Both the position numbers and the translations under genes were made by a program. This document shows, piece by piece, positions 11,303 to 21,353 of a DNA stretch of 64,000 nucleotides (the stretch's first letter is position 1; the number at the start of each line of letters is the position of its first letter). Below the pieces are notes generated by a model. The model made no database searches, was not told where the DNA came from, and saw only the letters and a program-made list of their open reading frames with translations. Location of the stretch: assembly GCA_024195585.1 (NCBI GenBank), contig SWBL01000169.1, forward strand, positions 42,007 to 106,006, written 5' to 3'. The DNA is from Aureobasidium sp. EXF-3400 (lineage: Eukaryota > Ascomycota > Dothideomycetes > Dothideales > Saccotheciaceae).

Positions 11303-11837
11303 TCTGCTTATTGGACCGATGCTGCCTTTGATCTAGGGTCAATGCCGAGATGAACGATGGAATCAAGAGTCTGCAGGACGAAGAGCAGGGTCTATATCAC
11401 CATTACTTATACCAACAGAAGCACCTACCTCAGTACCAACCACCTGAAACCTGGTTGTGCCAATACATAGAGAATGACGCGCGACATTATCTTTCTAGTA
11501 CGTGCTCATCAAAAGGATTCGCGTCGAACCAACTTTCCTCCAACATTTTGACGCTAAAGTCTGACTGACATCATACATACCAAGATCTTCATGCAGGAAC
11601 TCACGGCTCCCCTTTGCTGGGCACCCTAAATCTGCCTCAGGAACAACTTTTGAGCCACAATCCTGTTGTGGCTCGTTGATCCATCTACCTCACGCGAGGC
11701 TCGAGCAGTTGCTCGCAACTTTACACCGACAATCCTTCCCAACACTTTTACCACGATCGAATGCTGCGTGCTCGATAAAATCATTTTATTAGCTTACGCT
11801 AGTCATGCTACATGCCAATGGAAATATATATCTACAA
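11303..11837. other. intergenic, promoter of the acid phosphatase gene
   Basis: 535 bp between two minus-strand genes. It should hold the phosphatase promoter and the 3' end of the gamma-glutamyltranspeptidase transcript. No gene and no clear repeat seen. Confidence 0.5.
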
Positions 11838-13757
11838 TCATACAGCGTATGCCCCCGAGTTAAGTTGACGAGGCTCACTAGCGACGTCAAATGCGCCATT
11901 AGCCAGCACTCGCAAACACTGTGCTGTGCTCTGACCTGGAGCTACCCAGGTAACATTGTGTCCCAAGCTCTTCATATAGTCTACCGTCTGGTTGTCGTAT
12001 GCATACTCGAAGCTCACGTAATTGGGAGAAAGCTGATCGTGCAAACGGGGCGCTGCCAACGCTTCAGCGGCAGTCATGTTCTGGTCCAAAACATGCCACA
12101 GTGTCTGCAGGGTCGCCGTGATGATCCTACTACCTCCTGCAGATCCTGTGACAAAGTAGAGGGAGCCGTCGGGGTACTCCGCGATTGTGCAAGAAATGGA
12201 GGACATCGGTCTCTTGCCGGGACGCACAAAATTGCTTTCCGAGGGAACAAGACCAAAGGCGTTCTTGGTTCCGGGGATCGAGAAATCGTTCATCTCGTTG
12301 TTCATAATTACTCCAGTTGAGGGCACGATGAGCTGACTACCAAACAAAAGATTGACTGTCGTGGTCAGTGAAATCGCCATGCCGGAGCTGTCGGCAGTCA
12401 CTACGTGTGAGGTTCCAGGGGTTTCCATAATCTCCAAGTTCTTGGGGTCGTAGGCCGATACATTGAGTGTATGCGTGTCCGAGATGAGATGACGAATGTT
12501 TGCCGCGGTGGTTGCGTTGAGTATCTCTGCTTGGTATTCATCCATGCCTTTGACGAACAAAGGGTCTCCCATCGAAGCGCGGAAGCCGTATCCGAAGCGT
12601 GTTGCCTCGTCGAAATGATGGGTGCTGAGGTTCAGGTATGCCTCATCGCCCATTGTATCGTATCCTTCCAATGTCTTCATGACAGCCAGTACCACGCCGC
12701 CCGACGCTGGCGCACTCACACTCTTTAGTTTATACCCTCGGTAGTCAATCTCGACAGGATCTCTAATTGCAACCGTGTAATTCTTCAAGTCCTCCATGGT
12801 CATTGTTCCATTGGCTGCCTGCAGCGTGTCGATCATTGCTTCGGCGATTGGACCAGTGTAGAAAGCGTCGGGTCCACGCTGTGCAATGGTTTCTAAAGTG
12901 GAAGCATAGCGCTGACGAGTGATGGTGTCGTTGAGTCGAAGCAGAGTGCCGTTGGGTGCAAAATCAATGGCCCAATTCGGGTCATCTACGAGGAAGTTGG
13001 ACGTCGCTCCTGCTGTAGCAGAGGCCATGTAGCGAACCAGGTCCGCTGTGACTGGGAAACCATGGCGAGCAGTCTTGATCGCGCCTTGCATAACCTCTTT
13101 CCATGGCAATTTGCCGTACTTTTGGTGCAAATGAGCGAGTCCGCGGACTTCACCAGGGATACCACTATTCGGATGTCAGCACATGCTGTCTATCTCGGCC
13201 GACCATACAACGGCGTACCTGGCTAAACCTCCATAGATGCTCGCATCTGTATTGTTTTTATACATGTCCTGGAATGCGGCCGCAGGTGCCGATTCTCGAA
13301 AGTCGATGAATTCGTACTCTCCATCGGCACCTCTCACCAGCATGAAGCCACCACCACCAATTCCAGAATGATACATGCCGATCACACCAACGCAAAAGGT
13401 AGTTCCGACCATTGCGTCGGCAGCCGTGCCACCTTTCAGAAGCAAATCGCGGCCAATGCCAGAACAGATGGTACTCTCGGACGCAACACCTCCATGCAGC
13501 CTTGTCGCATTGGAGCCATGATGTCCAGTGTGAGGGAGTTCGGAGTTGGGAGGAAGTCCATGAGGGAAGCCTGACCTGAGGACAGTAGCACCAATATCGG
13601 ACACTCCAAATGCTAGCAGACAAGCAAGGGTATCAACCCAGGGAGAAAACAACATGACGAAGACGCAAACGACAACTAAAGCAGAGAGCAGCCCGACGGA
13701 CGTCACAGAGCGTGAGAATGGAGAGGCGAGAAACACTCGCGTGCGGTCGAGAGACAT
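11838..13757 (-). CDS. ECM38: gamma-glutamyltranspeptidase
   Basis: Hydrolyses or transfers the gamma-glutamyl group of glutathione, recovering Glu, Cys and Gly. Exons 13757-13219 and 13164-11838 (54 bp intron) give 621 residues. A basic start followed by a hydrophobic segment (VGLLSALVVVCVFVMLF) indicates a signal anchor, so the enzyme is vacuolar or facing the cell exterior. The large subunit has LLKGGTAADAMVGT and SGIGGGGFML. The autocatalytic Thr sits near residue 431 in GTSHVVTADSSG, followed by LTTTVNLLFGSQ and the substrate loop NNEMNDFS. The oxyanion segment PMSSISC is near the C-terminal third. The promoter carries a cluster of GATA-factor sites (see 13954-14045), fitting use of glutathione as a nitrogen source. 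Confidence 0.92.
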
Positions 13758-14419
13758 TTATACCTCGAGTACAACAACCCTACCTACCGGGGTGGGGTCG
13801 GTCACCGGTGAGGGAGTGAGGGGGTGCGATTTGCGATGTGCATGTACCTGCCCCAATGGTCAAAATCAGTTCTTGGTATCAAACAAGGGCGTGGATCGGC
13901 TGCCTTTAAAGTTGCTCATGTTGATATGATCGGCAAGACGGCGAGGTCGGCGAGATAAGATAGTAGACACATGTGATAACCTTCGGGTGAGCTTTACCGG
14001 CCGTTGAAGCTCTTTCCCACATGAGCCCTTATCACGTCACTTATCAGAGAAGCATTTCTAGGCACCCATGAGGAAAGTATGCAAGGAAAGACTAGTTGAA
14101 TCGTTCATTATTTACTTTTGAATGCTATAAACTCTTGATGTCTCTATCGATTGACAAAACGAAGTTGTTACGGTTTACGTTTTCTGTTTTCCCGCCACTT
14201 TGTTTGTAGCCTTGCTACATATCTGAATGAGGGATGGCCGGCCAGATGCCTGAGCTAAATGCATATACAGCAGGAAACAAGCACCACATGACACATGCGC
14301 CGGGTTGAAATGGCTGGTTGAAAGCCGGTTCAGGTAAGATCAATGATCAACGTGACCGGGGCATGCACCTGAGTGTTGTCGCTCATGTTACTTGGTAAGA
14401 AGGGCAATGTGAGAGCTTT
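13758..14419. other. intergenic between gamma-glutamyltranspeptidase and PRP39
   Basis: 660 bp holding the gamma-glutamyltranspeptidase promoter (with the GATA-site cluster listed separately) and the PRP39 3' UTR. No further gene seen. Confidence 0.5.
13954..14045. promoter_or_regulatory. cluster of five GATA-factor (HGATAR) sites upstream of gamma-glutamyltranspeptidase
   Basis: Within 92 bp, about 200-290 bp upstream of the start codon at 13757, there are AGATAAG (13953-13959), AGATAG overlapping it (13958-13963), TGATAA (13974-13979) and CTTATCA twice (13.028 and 14.040 kb positions: 14028-14034, 14040-14046), the latter being TGATAAG on the other strand. HGATAR is the known core for AreA/NIT2-type nitrogen regulators and other fungal GATA factors. 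About 0.3 such sites would be expected by chance in this length. Nitrogen control is an inference. Confidence 0.5.
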
Positions 14420-16468
14420 CTAAGCAGCCACTCCTGTTGTACCAGTAGCATTTCCGGCTGTGGAGATAGAGGCAGGGCCATTGACTTGCATGTCCAACTC
14501 GAGGTACTCTCTGGCTGCGAGTTTGCTCTGCTTTTCAGTCAAGTACACCATATATCTTTGCGAAAGGTCTCTGATGACATCGGCGTTCAGACGGGTCTTG
14601 TGACGAATGGTGCTGTGAAGTGCCTTGACACGTTCGGCTTGCTCGACTGCAGTCTCCAGAGTCGTTGGTTGGTCGATCTCGAAGCTGAGGTAACCTAGCC
14701 AGAAGGATGGACTATCGAGGAAGATGTGTTGTTGGCGTGACAGAATATCGCGTGCTTCGACAGCGTCGCCCTTGGACTTCCAAGTCAAGCGAGCCATCTC
14801 GACAACAAGCGCACCCTTGTCATCAATCGAGCACTCGGCATCGGCGACGTATTGGTCGTAGATCTGGACAGCAGCATCATAACCAACCTGGCGGCGTTGA
14901 AGGTTGGCCAGGCGAGTGATGGCTTCAAGATTGCCAGGCAAGGTGACAAGGATGGCTTCGTAGATTGCAGCAGCGACAGATGTCCTACCGCAAGCCTCCT
15001 CGAACAGCGCCCAGTGGAGACGCACAGCAGGTCTGGCGATGGGAGTATAGATGCAGCTGGCGCGCTGGAATATGTTGCGCACTTCCTCCTCTTTGCCGTC
15101 CTGGTTGTACATCCAGCGGGCGTATCTCTGCCAGAACTCGTCGTAGTGGGCACAGGTGACGACGCAACGCTCGTATAGGAAAGCGATGCGGGTGTAGTCG
15201 GCCTCGCTTTCCTCAAAGTCGAGGTACTTTGACCAATTTTCGAGTTGTGGTTCGTCGAGTTCGGTAACGTGGAAGTACGGACGCTTGACTTCTTGTTCGT
15301 AGGTCCAACGCTTGGTGGTCTCGGTCTGAGTGTTGTGGAAGATTTCGAGGTGGTAGGTATCTAGGCGAGCACGCATAGCACGCTCGACTTCGATCTGGCT
15401 CTTTCCCTTGGTCTCTTGCTCAAGCTCGGTAGTAAATTGGCTAAGAAGGTTTGCGGGAGCGAGTTCAGTCAAAGGGCGAGAGGCTGCCAGTTGGCGGTAC
15501 TTTTCGAAGTAGCGAGCATACTGATGCATGGGGATGTTGATGATGCGACCGAGAATGTCAAAGACGTTGTCCTGGGCCTCGAGTCGTTCCTCAAACTCAA
15601 TGTACTTGTCCCAGAAAGGGTGGGCGAGGAAGTCCAGACCAACACACGAGGCGCCTCTTTCAAACAACCTAGGTTTGTTAGCCGATGCATGCCTCGTGTA
15701 TGGCAAGGGGGAGGAAGCAGAGGGGGAGGGGGAAACCAAACAAGGCATGTAGTCCTAGAGGCCTCCTGAGACCTTTGGACGTGGTAGAAAAGCTCTGATC
15801 CACCAAACACCAGTGAGAGAAGAATGGGACAAGGCTCGAGTTTGAACATGTGATAGGAGTCTGAACGCTGTGCGTGAGAAGAGTATGACAGGGGGAGTCT
15901 CTGTGGATTCTCACCCGTCTTCGACATGATTTGTCTGTGGTACGAAGCGAGAAGTTCCAGAGTCGCGTAGACGTGGATACGGTCTAGGTGAAGGTCATGC
16001 AGATATGATGGGGTAGTGCGAACTTACTCTCGAATGATGGTATCGTCGTGTGTCGTCTCGACCTTGAAGCTGCAGTAGTTGGCCCAAAGGTCGACCGAGA
16101 TACCAATGCTGGCCACGCCGCGCTCGTAGACCTGGCGCCCAAGTTAGCAATGTGCGCTGTCGTGGTCGAGTGTGTTGACTGACCATCTCAGCCGCCTCGG
16201 TGCCAGCAATGGCGAACTCTAGGTCGGCATACTTCTTCCAGTATCCAAAGAACAGCGGAAACTTCGCAAGAAAGCGGTCGTGGATGCTCCTGGCCGCTGT
16301 GATGGCCTGAGGACTCGAGTTTCTGTTCAGACCACCCTCAAGACCCTCTACTGCGCGAACCAGCTTTTCCCAGTTCTCAAACTCGTCTGGACTGGCCTGA
16401 ACATCGGCTTCGAGCTTTCTGACTTCGGCCAGCTCCTCATCGCCCATTCCATAACCGTAGTCGGTCAT
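14420..16468 (-). CDS. PRP39: pre-mRNA splicing factor PRP39 (U1 snRNP, HAT repeats)
   Basis: U1 snRNP component needed for 5' splice-site recognition. Exons 16468-16184, 16131-16028 and 15668-14420 give 545 residues. Intron 1 is 52 bp and intron 2 is 359 bp, unusually long here. The spliced product reads continuously through HAT (half-a-TPR) repeats: FFGYWKKYADLE, then VYERGVASIGISVDLWANYCSF, then [30 protein letters not shown] (quoted only as landmarks), WSKYLDFEE, LYERCVVTCAHYDEFWQRYARW and later helical pairs. The arrangement matches Prp39/PRPF39. The C-terminal ~30 residues are Thr/Ala-rich and disordered. An open frame runs on from exon 3 into intron 2 up to 15748, but it begins with unrelated Ser/Pro-rich residues and breaks the HAT repeat, so splicing is preferred. 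Confidence 0.9.
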
Positions 16469-17112
16469 TGCTGAGCGCGCTTGTTTGTGCTATGCTTCGA
16501 GTTTGGTGGGATTGCGAGGTTGGCGCTGTGTAGACTACGGGCGTGAACGGTGTACGAGGTGCGAGGAGCGAGTGCGACACGAGAAAGTCGAGCAGCTAAC
16601 AGTTGTGAACGCTTTGCGTCTTGCAAGATGATCCGTAGCTCACGCGTTTGGTAGGTCAGTCAAAGTGTTCTGCTTGCTTCACACGCAGAGCTGTGGTCCA
16701 ATAGGATGATCTTCGGTGCACCGCCCGACTGACCGAAGCCGTGCCCTATCATCCTTTGCTCACTCCATCCAGGTCATGGAAATGCTCTGCTCCGTATTTT
16801 TATGTCAATTTTGCATAGAGATCTGGATACTGCCACCAAACTCTTGATCCTGTCACAGTTCTCTAGATAGCTGGCTGGGCTACGAGTATGTGTAGGCTAG
16901 TCCGCTCACTTGTAAGGAGACAAGCTTCATCATCAAAGTCTCACAGACATCCTTTTCAAGAAAAATCCTACGTCTACGACCGCCAACAATGTCAATTTAT
17001 TACATGTCTAGACTATTTTTCTACATCCGCAGAACATTCCCGTAAGCTGTTCCAGCTCAGTTGCCCTTCCTTCAGGCAACACACATTCTGCGATCATGCA
17101 TCAACCTGCTAG
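16469..17112. promoter_or_regulatory. PRP39 upstream region
   Basis: About 640 bp upstream of PRP39. A plus-strand frame at 16888-17112 is Cys/Ser-rich without recognised similarity. It ends in TAG and then continues open in the same frame into the doubtful coding-like stretch that follows. Confidence 0.4.
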
Positions 17113-17863
17113 GGAGACCCTGGTTCGGATCTCAACCCTTCAAAGCAAAATGGCGAACCGAACAGGGATGGCTCTCTGGTCGGGAGTGAGCGGATGTCAG
17201 ACCACAGCCCAATGACTGCCTCTACCAAGTGACATGGACCTGTTGTCCTGAGCTAATTCTTGGAGGATATCGCATTTCGCTTAGAAACGAGTTCTGAGAA
17301 CATTTCCCAAGAACCTGGAGAAGACTGTCGAAGGAGAACCTTTAAATAGACCAGATGAGCAACCCTAACTTTGACGAGGTCTGCTCGGACGATGATGAGT
17401 TTCACGGTATAAGAGAGCCCATGCTCTGATCATCGTTAGCGAGCACAACATTCGATGGTTTCTCACGCGCTGCGTCTTGAGTCCTGGCCAACTTGTTCGA
17501 CTCGACACAACTTGTTGCTGACGCGGATGTATCGCGGCAGATTTACCAGCTGGGCAACGTCCGTGAGTACGAGGTACATATGTGAGATCCGTAGTCTGGA
17601 GCGCTGTGATTGGGCTACGAGGTCTGCATGAGGTCGCAAGCACAGCCGCGCAGTATTTCTCGTTCCGCAACCCCACTGAGAAGCACCTTGACGACATGTA
17701 CCATAAGATGCCGAGTCATCTTGCCTCGCTTGTACTGATTTTCTTGACCAGCTTGGTAACAGTACGCGAGCTCTTATACTCGTACGCTGAGAAGCCTTCT
17801 GTGAGCATTAAGTTCAGAGCGACCAAGAGTAGTGCCAGGGTGTATCTGGTCCGCGGAGGATGA
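17113..17863 (+). pseudogene. possible decayed gene, family not recognised
   Basis: Coding-like peptide appears in three successive plus-strand frames, each broken. Frame 1 (from 17113) gives a hydrophilic stretch with FLEDIAFRLETSSENISQEP, interrupted by TGA and TAA. Frame 0 starts at an ATG at 17355 (MSNPNFDEVCSDDDEFHG) and continues past in-frame TGA codons at 17427 and 17478 with protein-like sequence such as VLANLFDSTQLVADADVSRQ. Frame 2 (17582-17863) carries a hydrophobic segment (LASLVLIFLTSLVTV). The TGA stops could be former CGA codons. No simple GT-AG splicing joins the pieces cleanly. It may be a dead gene or chance. The call rests on peptide appearance only. Confidence 0.28.
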
Positions 17864-18660
17864 AAGGAACTTTCAAAATCTAGGCTGGGAAGTTGGAAAC
17901 GCCAGATGGGAAGGTGGCTGGTGCGGTAAGGCGGACGGGCCCGCGGCGACTCTGTCGGTTTTCAGTCTAGGCTCGTTTCATGTGGCCGGCTTCACTCTTT
18001 CTCTCACACCCGCCTGCCACAACGTAGATGTGTGACAACGGGGTTGACAGGTCGTTCGACTTGGAAGTAAGCCCTACGGCGCAAACGCCCATCTGAAGCT
18101 GTTATGGACATTTCGATTAGCCCCCATAGGTTTGACGAGCCCGTCTCATCTCGTATCGTGTCGTGTAGCAAAGCCTAAGCAAACAGGGATGGTTGGTCAG
18201 AGGTGCCCGGCCACCGCACAGACAAGAGGGGCGGTGGATAACGATGCTGCATACACGCATATATGCACCTCCTGCCGAAAGGCGAGTCGTGCTCTTTTTG
18301 TCGGTCTTTCTTTTCTTCCAGTCTCCATCCGCAGCATTCTGCGATCTGCATCTTTCGTGGCTCTGGAAGCTCTTCTCTTCTCAATATCCAGTCGGAAGCG
18401 GGTTCTTCTAACTGTCTTTGGTCGCTCTTCTCTTTCCATCTAGTCCTGGATTCTTTTCATTTTCCCGTCTTGAACGAGACTTTGCACAACATAGGTACTT
18501 TCGTGGTACGGCAGTGATCCGACAGCTGAGGGCACAGCCGAACTGCACACCATCCCACACATGTCAGCATCGGGTTTCACAACTGATCTTTGATATCCAT
18601 CTCTGACTGGACTGTCCCGAACCTGTTCAGCATCTATTCAAGCATACCAAACCACAGTTC
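17864..18660. promoter_or_regulatory. upstream region of the fucosyltransferase-like gene
   Basis: About 800 bp. The part from 18290 to 18480 is strongly pyrimidine-rich on the plus strand, a common feature just upstream of fungal transcription and translation starts. No gene seen. Confidence 0.4.
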
Positions 18661-20546
18661 ATGCAACTCGGCCCTCTCCCAGGCAGAATGCGTGACCGCA
18701 GGAACACTAACCTCTCCATCTCGTCGACGGGGTCATTCATGTCAGCCCATACGTCGCCCGTCGTTGCTGATCACGCCCAGGACAGCGCTGAGAAGGGGAG
18801 ATTCCTTTGGATCCCGGTCAGAGAAGACAGTGGGCCTCTACCTTCCCCTCTGCTTAAACATGCGCGCGAAAATCAACATGGCTTTTTTGACAACTGGCAA
18901 AAGACACCCCGCTGGCGCACAGTCGTCATGCTCTTTGTTCTGGCCATTGTCTTGATCTGTTATAGTCTTACTCCTCTCTTGACGAGCGACTTCCGATTCG
19001 ATGCTGTCTTCGCCAATGCCGACAAACAGATTGACCTCTTCAACGGAGCGTCAATTCCCGACCATCCAACCCCTCTGATATTCCAAGACCAGCACGGTCA
19101 ACCTAGATGGACCATCTCCATTCCTCCCTCTTTTGGCTTTCCTCTCAAGCACCATGAATACAGCAAGATCTGCTCGACGAGTGAAGGAGTAAGGAAAAGT
19201 GTCGACGCCATGACTAGCCGCCCGTCAAGGATCCAAGGGAAGAGCAGACCTCATTTTTGGAAACGTCCTTACTACGCGGCAGACAGGACATTCATGTCGG
19301 TCGATGAAGCCGAGGCCCTGAGCCTCTTACCAGCCATGCCCGAAGGACAAAAGCACATCTCTGTTGTTGGTCATGCAAACGGAAGCAGTTCTGATCTTCC
19401 CACTTGCCAGAGCAGCTTGACCTTCGTCATGGAAACCAGCGAAGCCGGCTTTGGCAACACGCTCCTCGCTCTCTGGCTCAGTTACGGCATGGCCAAAAAG
19501 GAAGGTCGCACTTTCTTCATCGACGACTCGAACTGGTAAGGCCTTGCACAAAGATAATTCCGGTGACTTTATGCTGACACACTTCTAGGTCGTACGGAAG
19601 ATACACCACCTACTTCAAGCAGCCTCCTCAGTCAGCTTGTGCACCTCCACCAGCGAACCAAGTTCTACCCTGCCCGCACAGTGCTCGCCATTTGGTTGTC
19701 TCTGCAGCTACCTTGCCTTGGACTTTCGGAAGTGCCTTCAAAACCGAGTACCAGCAATCGCTCAAGCATGGATTCAAGAAGAACCGCCCAATCTATGATC
19801 TAGTCCGTCAAGGCTACCAAGATCTCTTTGATTTGCAGGGAGAAGACGGATCCTTCTTGACACACAAATTGACCGTGATGCGTGCCGCTGCTTCCGCTTC
19901 TCAGACGCCACTTGTCGGCATGCACATCCGTCGCGGAGATCTGCATCCTTTCGAGGTCGAGTACAGCCACGATTACCTCCCATTCGAACGCTACACATCT
20001 GCAGCTAGCGAGCTGTTCGCTGCTTTCTCCCCAAACAAATCCTCAATGGAACCGACTGCTCTGCTCCTTGCCTCGGACGATCCGGATATCCTTTCATCAC
20101 ACGACCTCATCAACACACTTCCTTCCCATCTCACCGTATCACGCCCCCAGGAACGTATAGTTCTTGCGAGCAAGAAAACACTGGAACCTGCCAAGCCCAT
20201 CCGCAAGCCTGGATCCGCGTACGTTAAACACGTCGATGAGAACTCTGGATGGGAAGGAGGTTTCTATGCTTCGTTGTTCTTTGCCCTCGGCAAGGGCCAT
20301 CCTTCGGCGTCCAACAAGGAAATGGGCGACGAGATGCAGAGAGCTGTTCTGAAACTGAGAGAGCTTGTTGGTCGTGCCTACCTCCTGGATCTAGCGGTCG
20401 TGGGGAATGCAGACGCAGCCGTCTGCGCCAGCTCTAGTGCGGCCTGTCGCATCATTGGAGTCATGATGGGGGCCGACAAGGTGTACAACGGCCAGTGGAG
20501 AAATGTGGACGCCAGTCGTGTATGGAGCTGGGATGGAATGGTTTGA
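18661..20546 (+). CDS. type II membrane protein, fucosyltransferase-like (GT23/O-FucT fold)
   Basis: Exons 18661-19535 and 19589-20546 (53 bp intron) give 610 residues. A cytoplasmic tail of about 95 residues precedes one membrane segment (VVMLFVLAIVLICYSL). The rest is a lumenal domain. Just before the splice, FVMETSEAGFGNTLLALWLSYGMA resembles the nucleotide-sugar binding start of such enzymes (a landmark of the exon 1 end). In exon 2, GMHIRRGDLHPFE matches the HxRRxD-type motif that binds GDP-fucose in alpha-1,6- and O-fucosyltransferases. A late segment ADAAVCASSSAACRIIGVMMG fits the family's Ser-rich C-terminal motif. I infer a Golgi glycosyltransferase; donor and acceptor are unknown. 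A second ATG at 18688 is an alternative start. Confidence 0.7.
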
Positions 20547-21353
20547 TTGAGCATTGAAGGGCGTCTCATTGGGTTTAGCAAGGCGCATGGCGTGTTTCAT
20601 TTTCTGCATTGTTTCTTTCTTGTCAAGGTTTCTTGTTTCATCTTCTTCTTACGTGCTTGGTGGCTATAGGATGACTTCTCTTTTGTCGAGACACACAGAA
20701 CCCATCGTTGGTGATGGAAGACATACATATCATGCTCGAAATTTCACACGAAGCAATCGTGATAGGACACGATGACATCTCATTAGTTCAAAGTCCATGC
20801 TGCAAACCGGTAACACGAGCTGTAAGCGTCTCGTTTTTGGAAGCTTGTTTGATAGACGAAACAGAGAGTCGTTGGCGATCAAGTGCTTGTCGCATTCGGC
20901 TCGCATGCAGGTCGTCAGGCTGGGACTGCTCGTGGGAGCAGGTGGGGTGCCAGAGAAGCTCTAGCCGAAACCGGGACAGTCAAGCACCGGTCGTGAGAGC
21001 GCCGAGTGATTCCAAAGCATGAGACGCCAACACAGCGCTTGGCTGAGGTCAAGACAACGGGCACAAGGTGGTTTATGGCCACCAAGTAATGGTGGCAGTT
21101 CTGGATAGGTATGTGTGGACAACGAAGGAGAAGACGGGTGAGGCGTGGCAGTGCAAGCAGATGCGGCAGGGATGAGGAGCGAACGGTTCCTGGATCCTGA
21201 AGCGAATTCGGGCAGTCACTCTAGCTAAGGTAGGTACTACTAGACGGCGATAGCTGTTTTGCTTCCACTCACAACCTAAAATTGTTGGAGTGCGCCAGGC
21301 CCATCTCTTTGGCCAGCAGTGACGATGCTCCAGCCTTCCGCGATAGCCACACC
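20547..21353. promoter_or_regulatory. upstream region of palF/RIM8
   Basis: About 800 bp between two plus-strand genes. Two strings match the PacC core GCCARG (CTTGGC at 21038-21043, GCCAGG near 21292), no more than expected by chance. No gene seen. Confidence 0.4.

Noticed and set aside
21038..21298. PacC core sites upstream of palF
   Set aside because: Two GCCARG matches in 800 bp is about the chance level.
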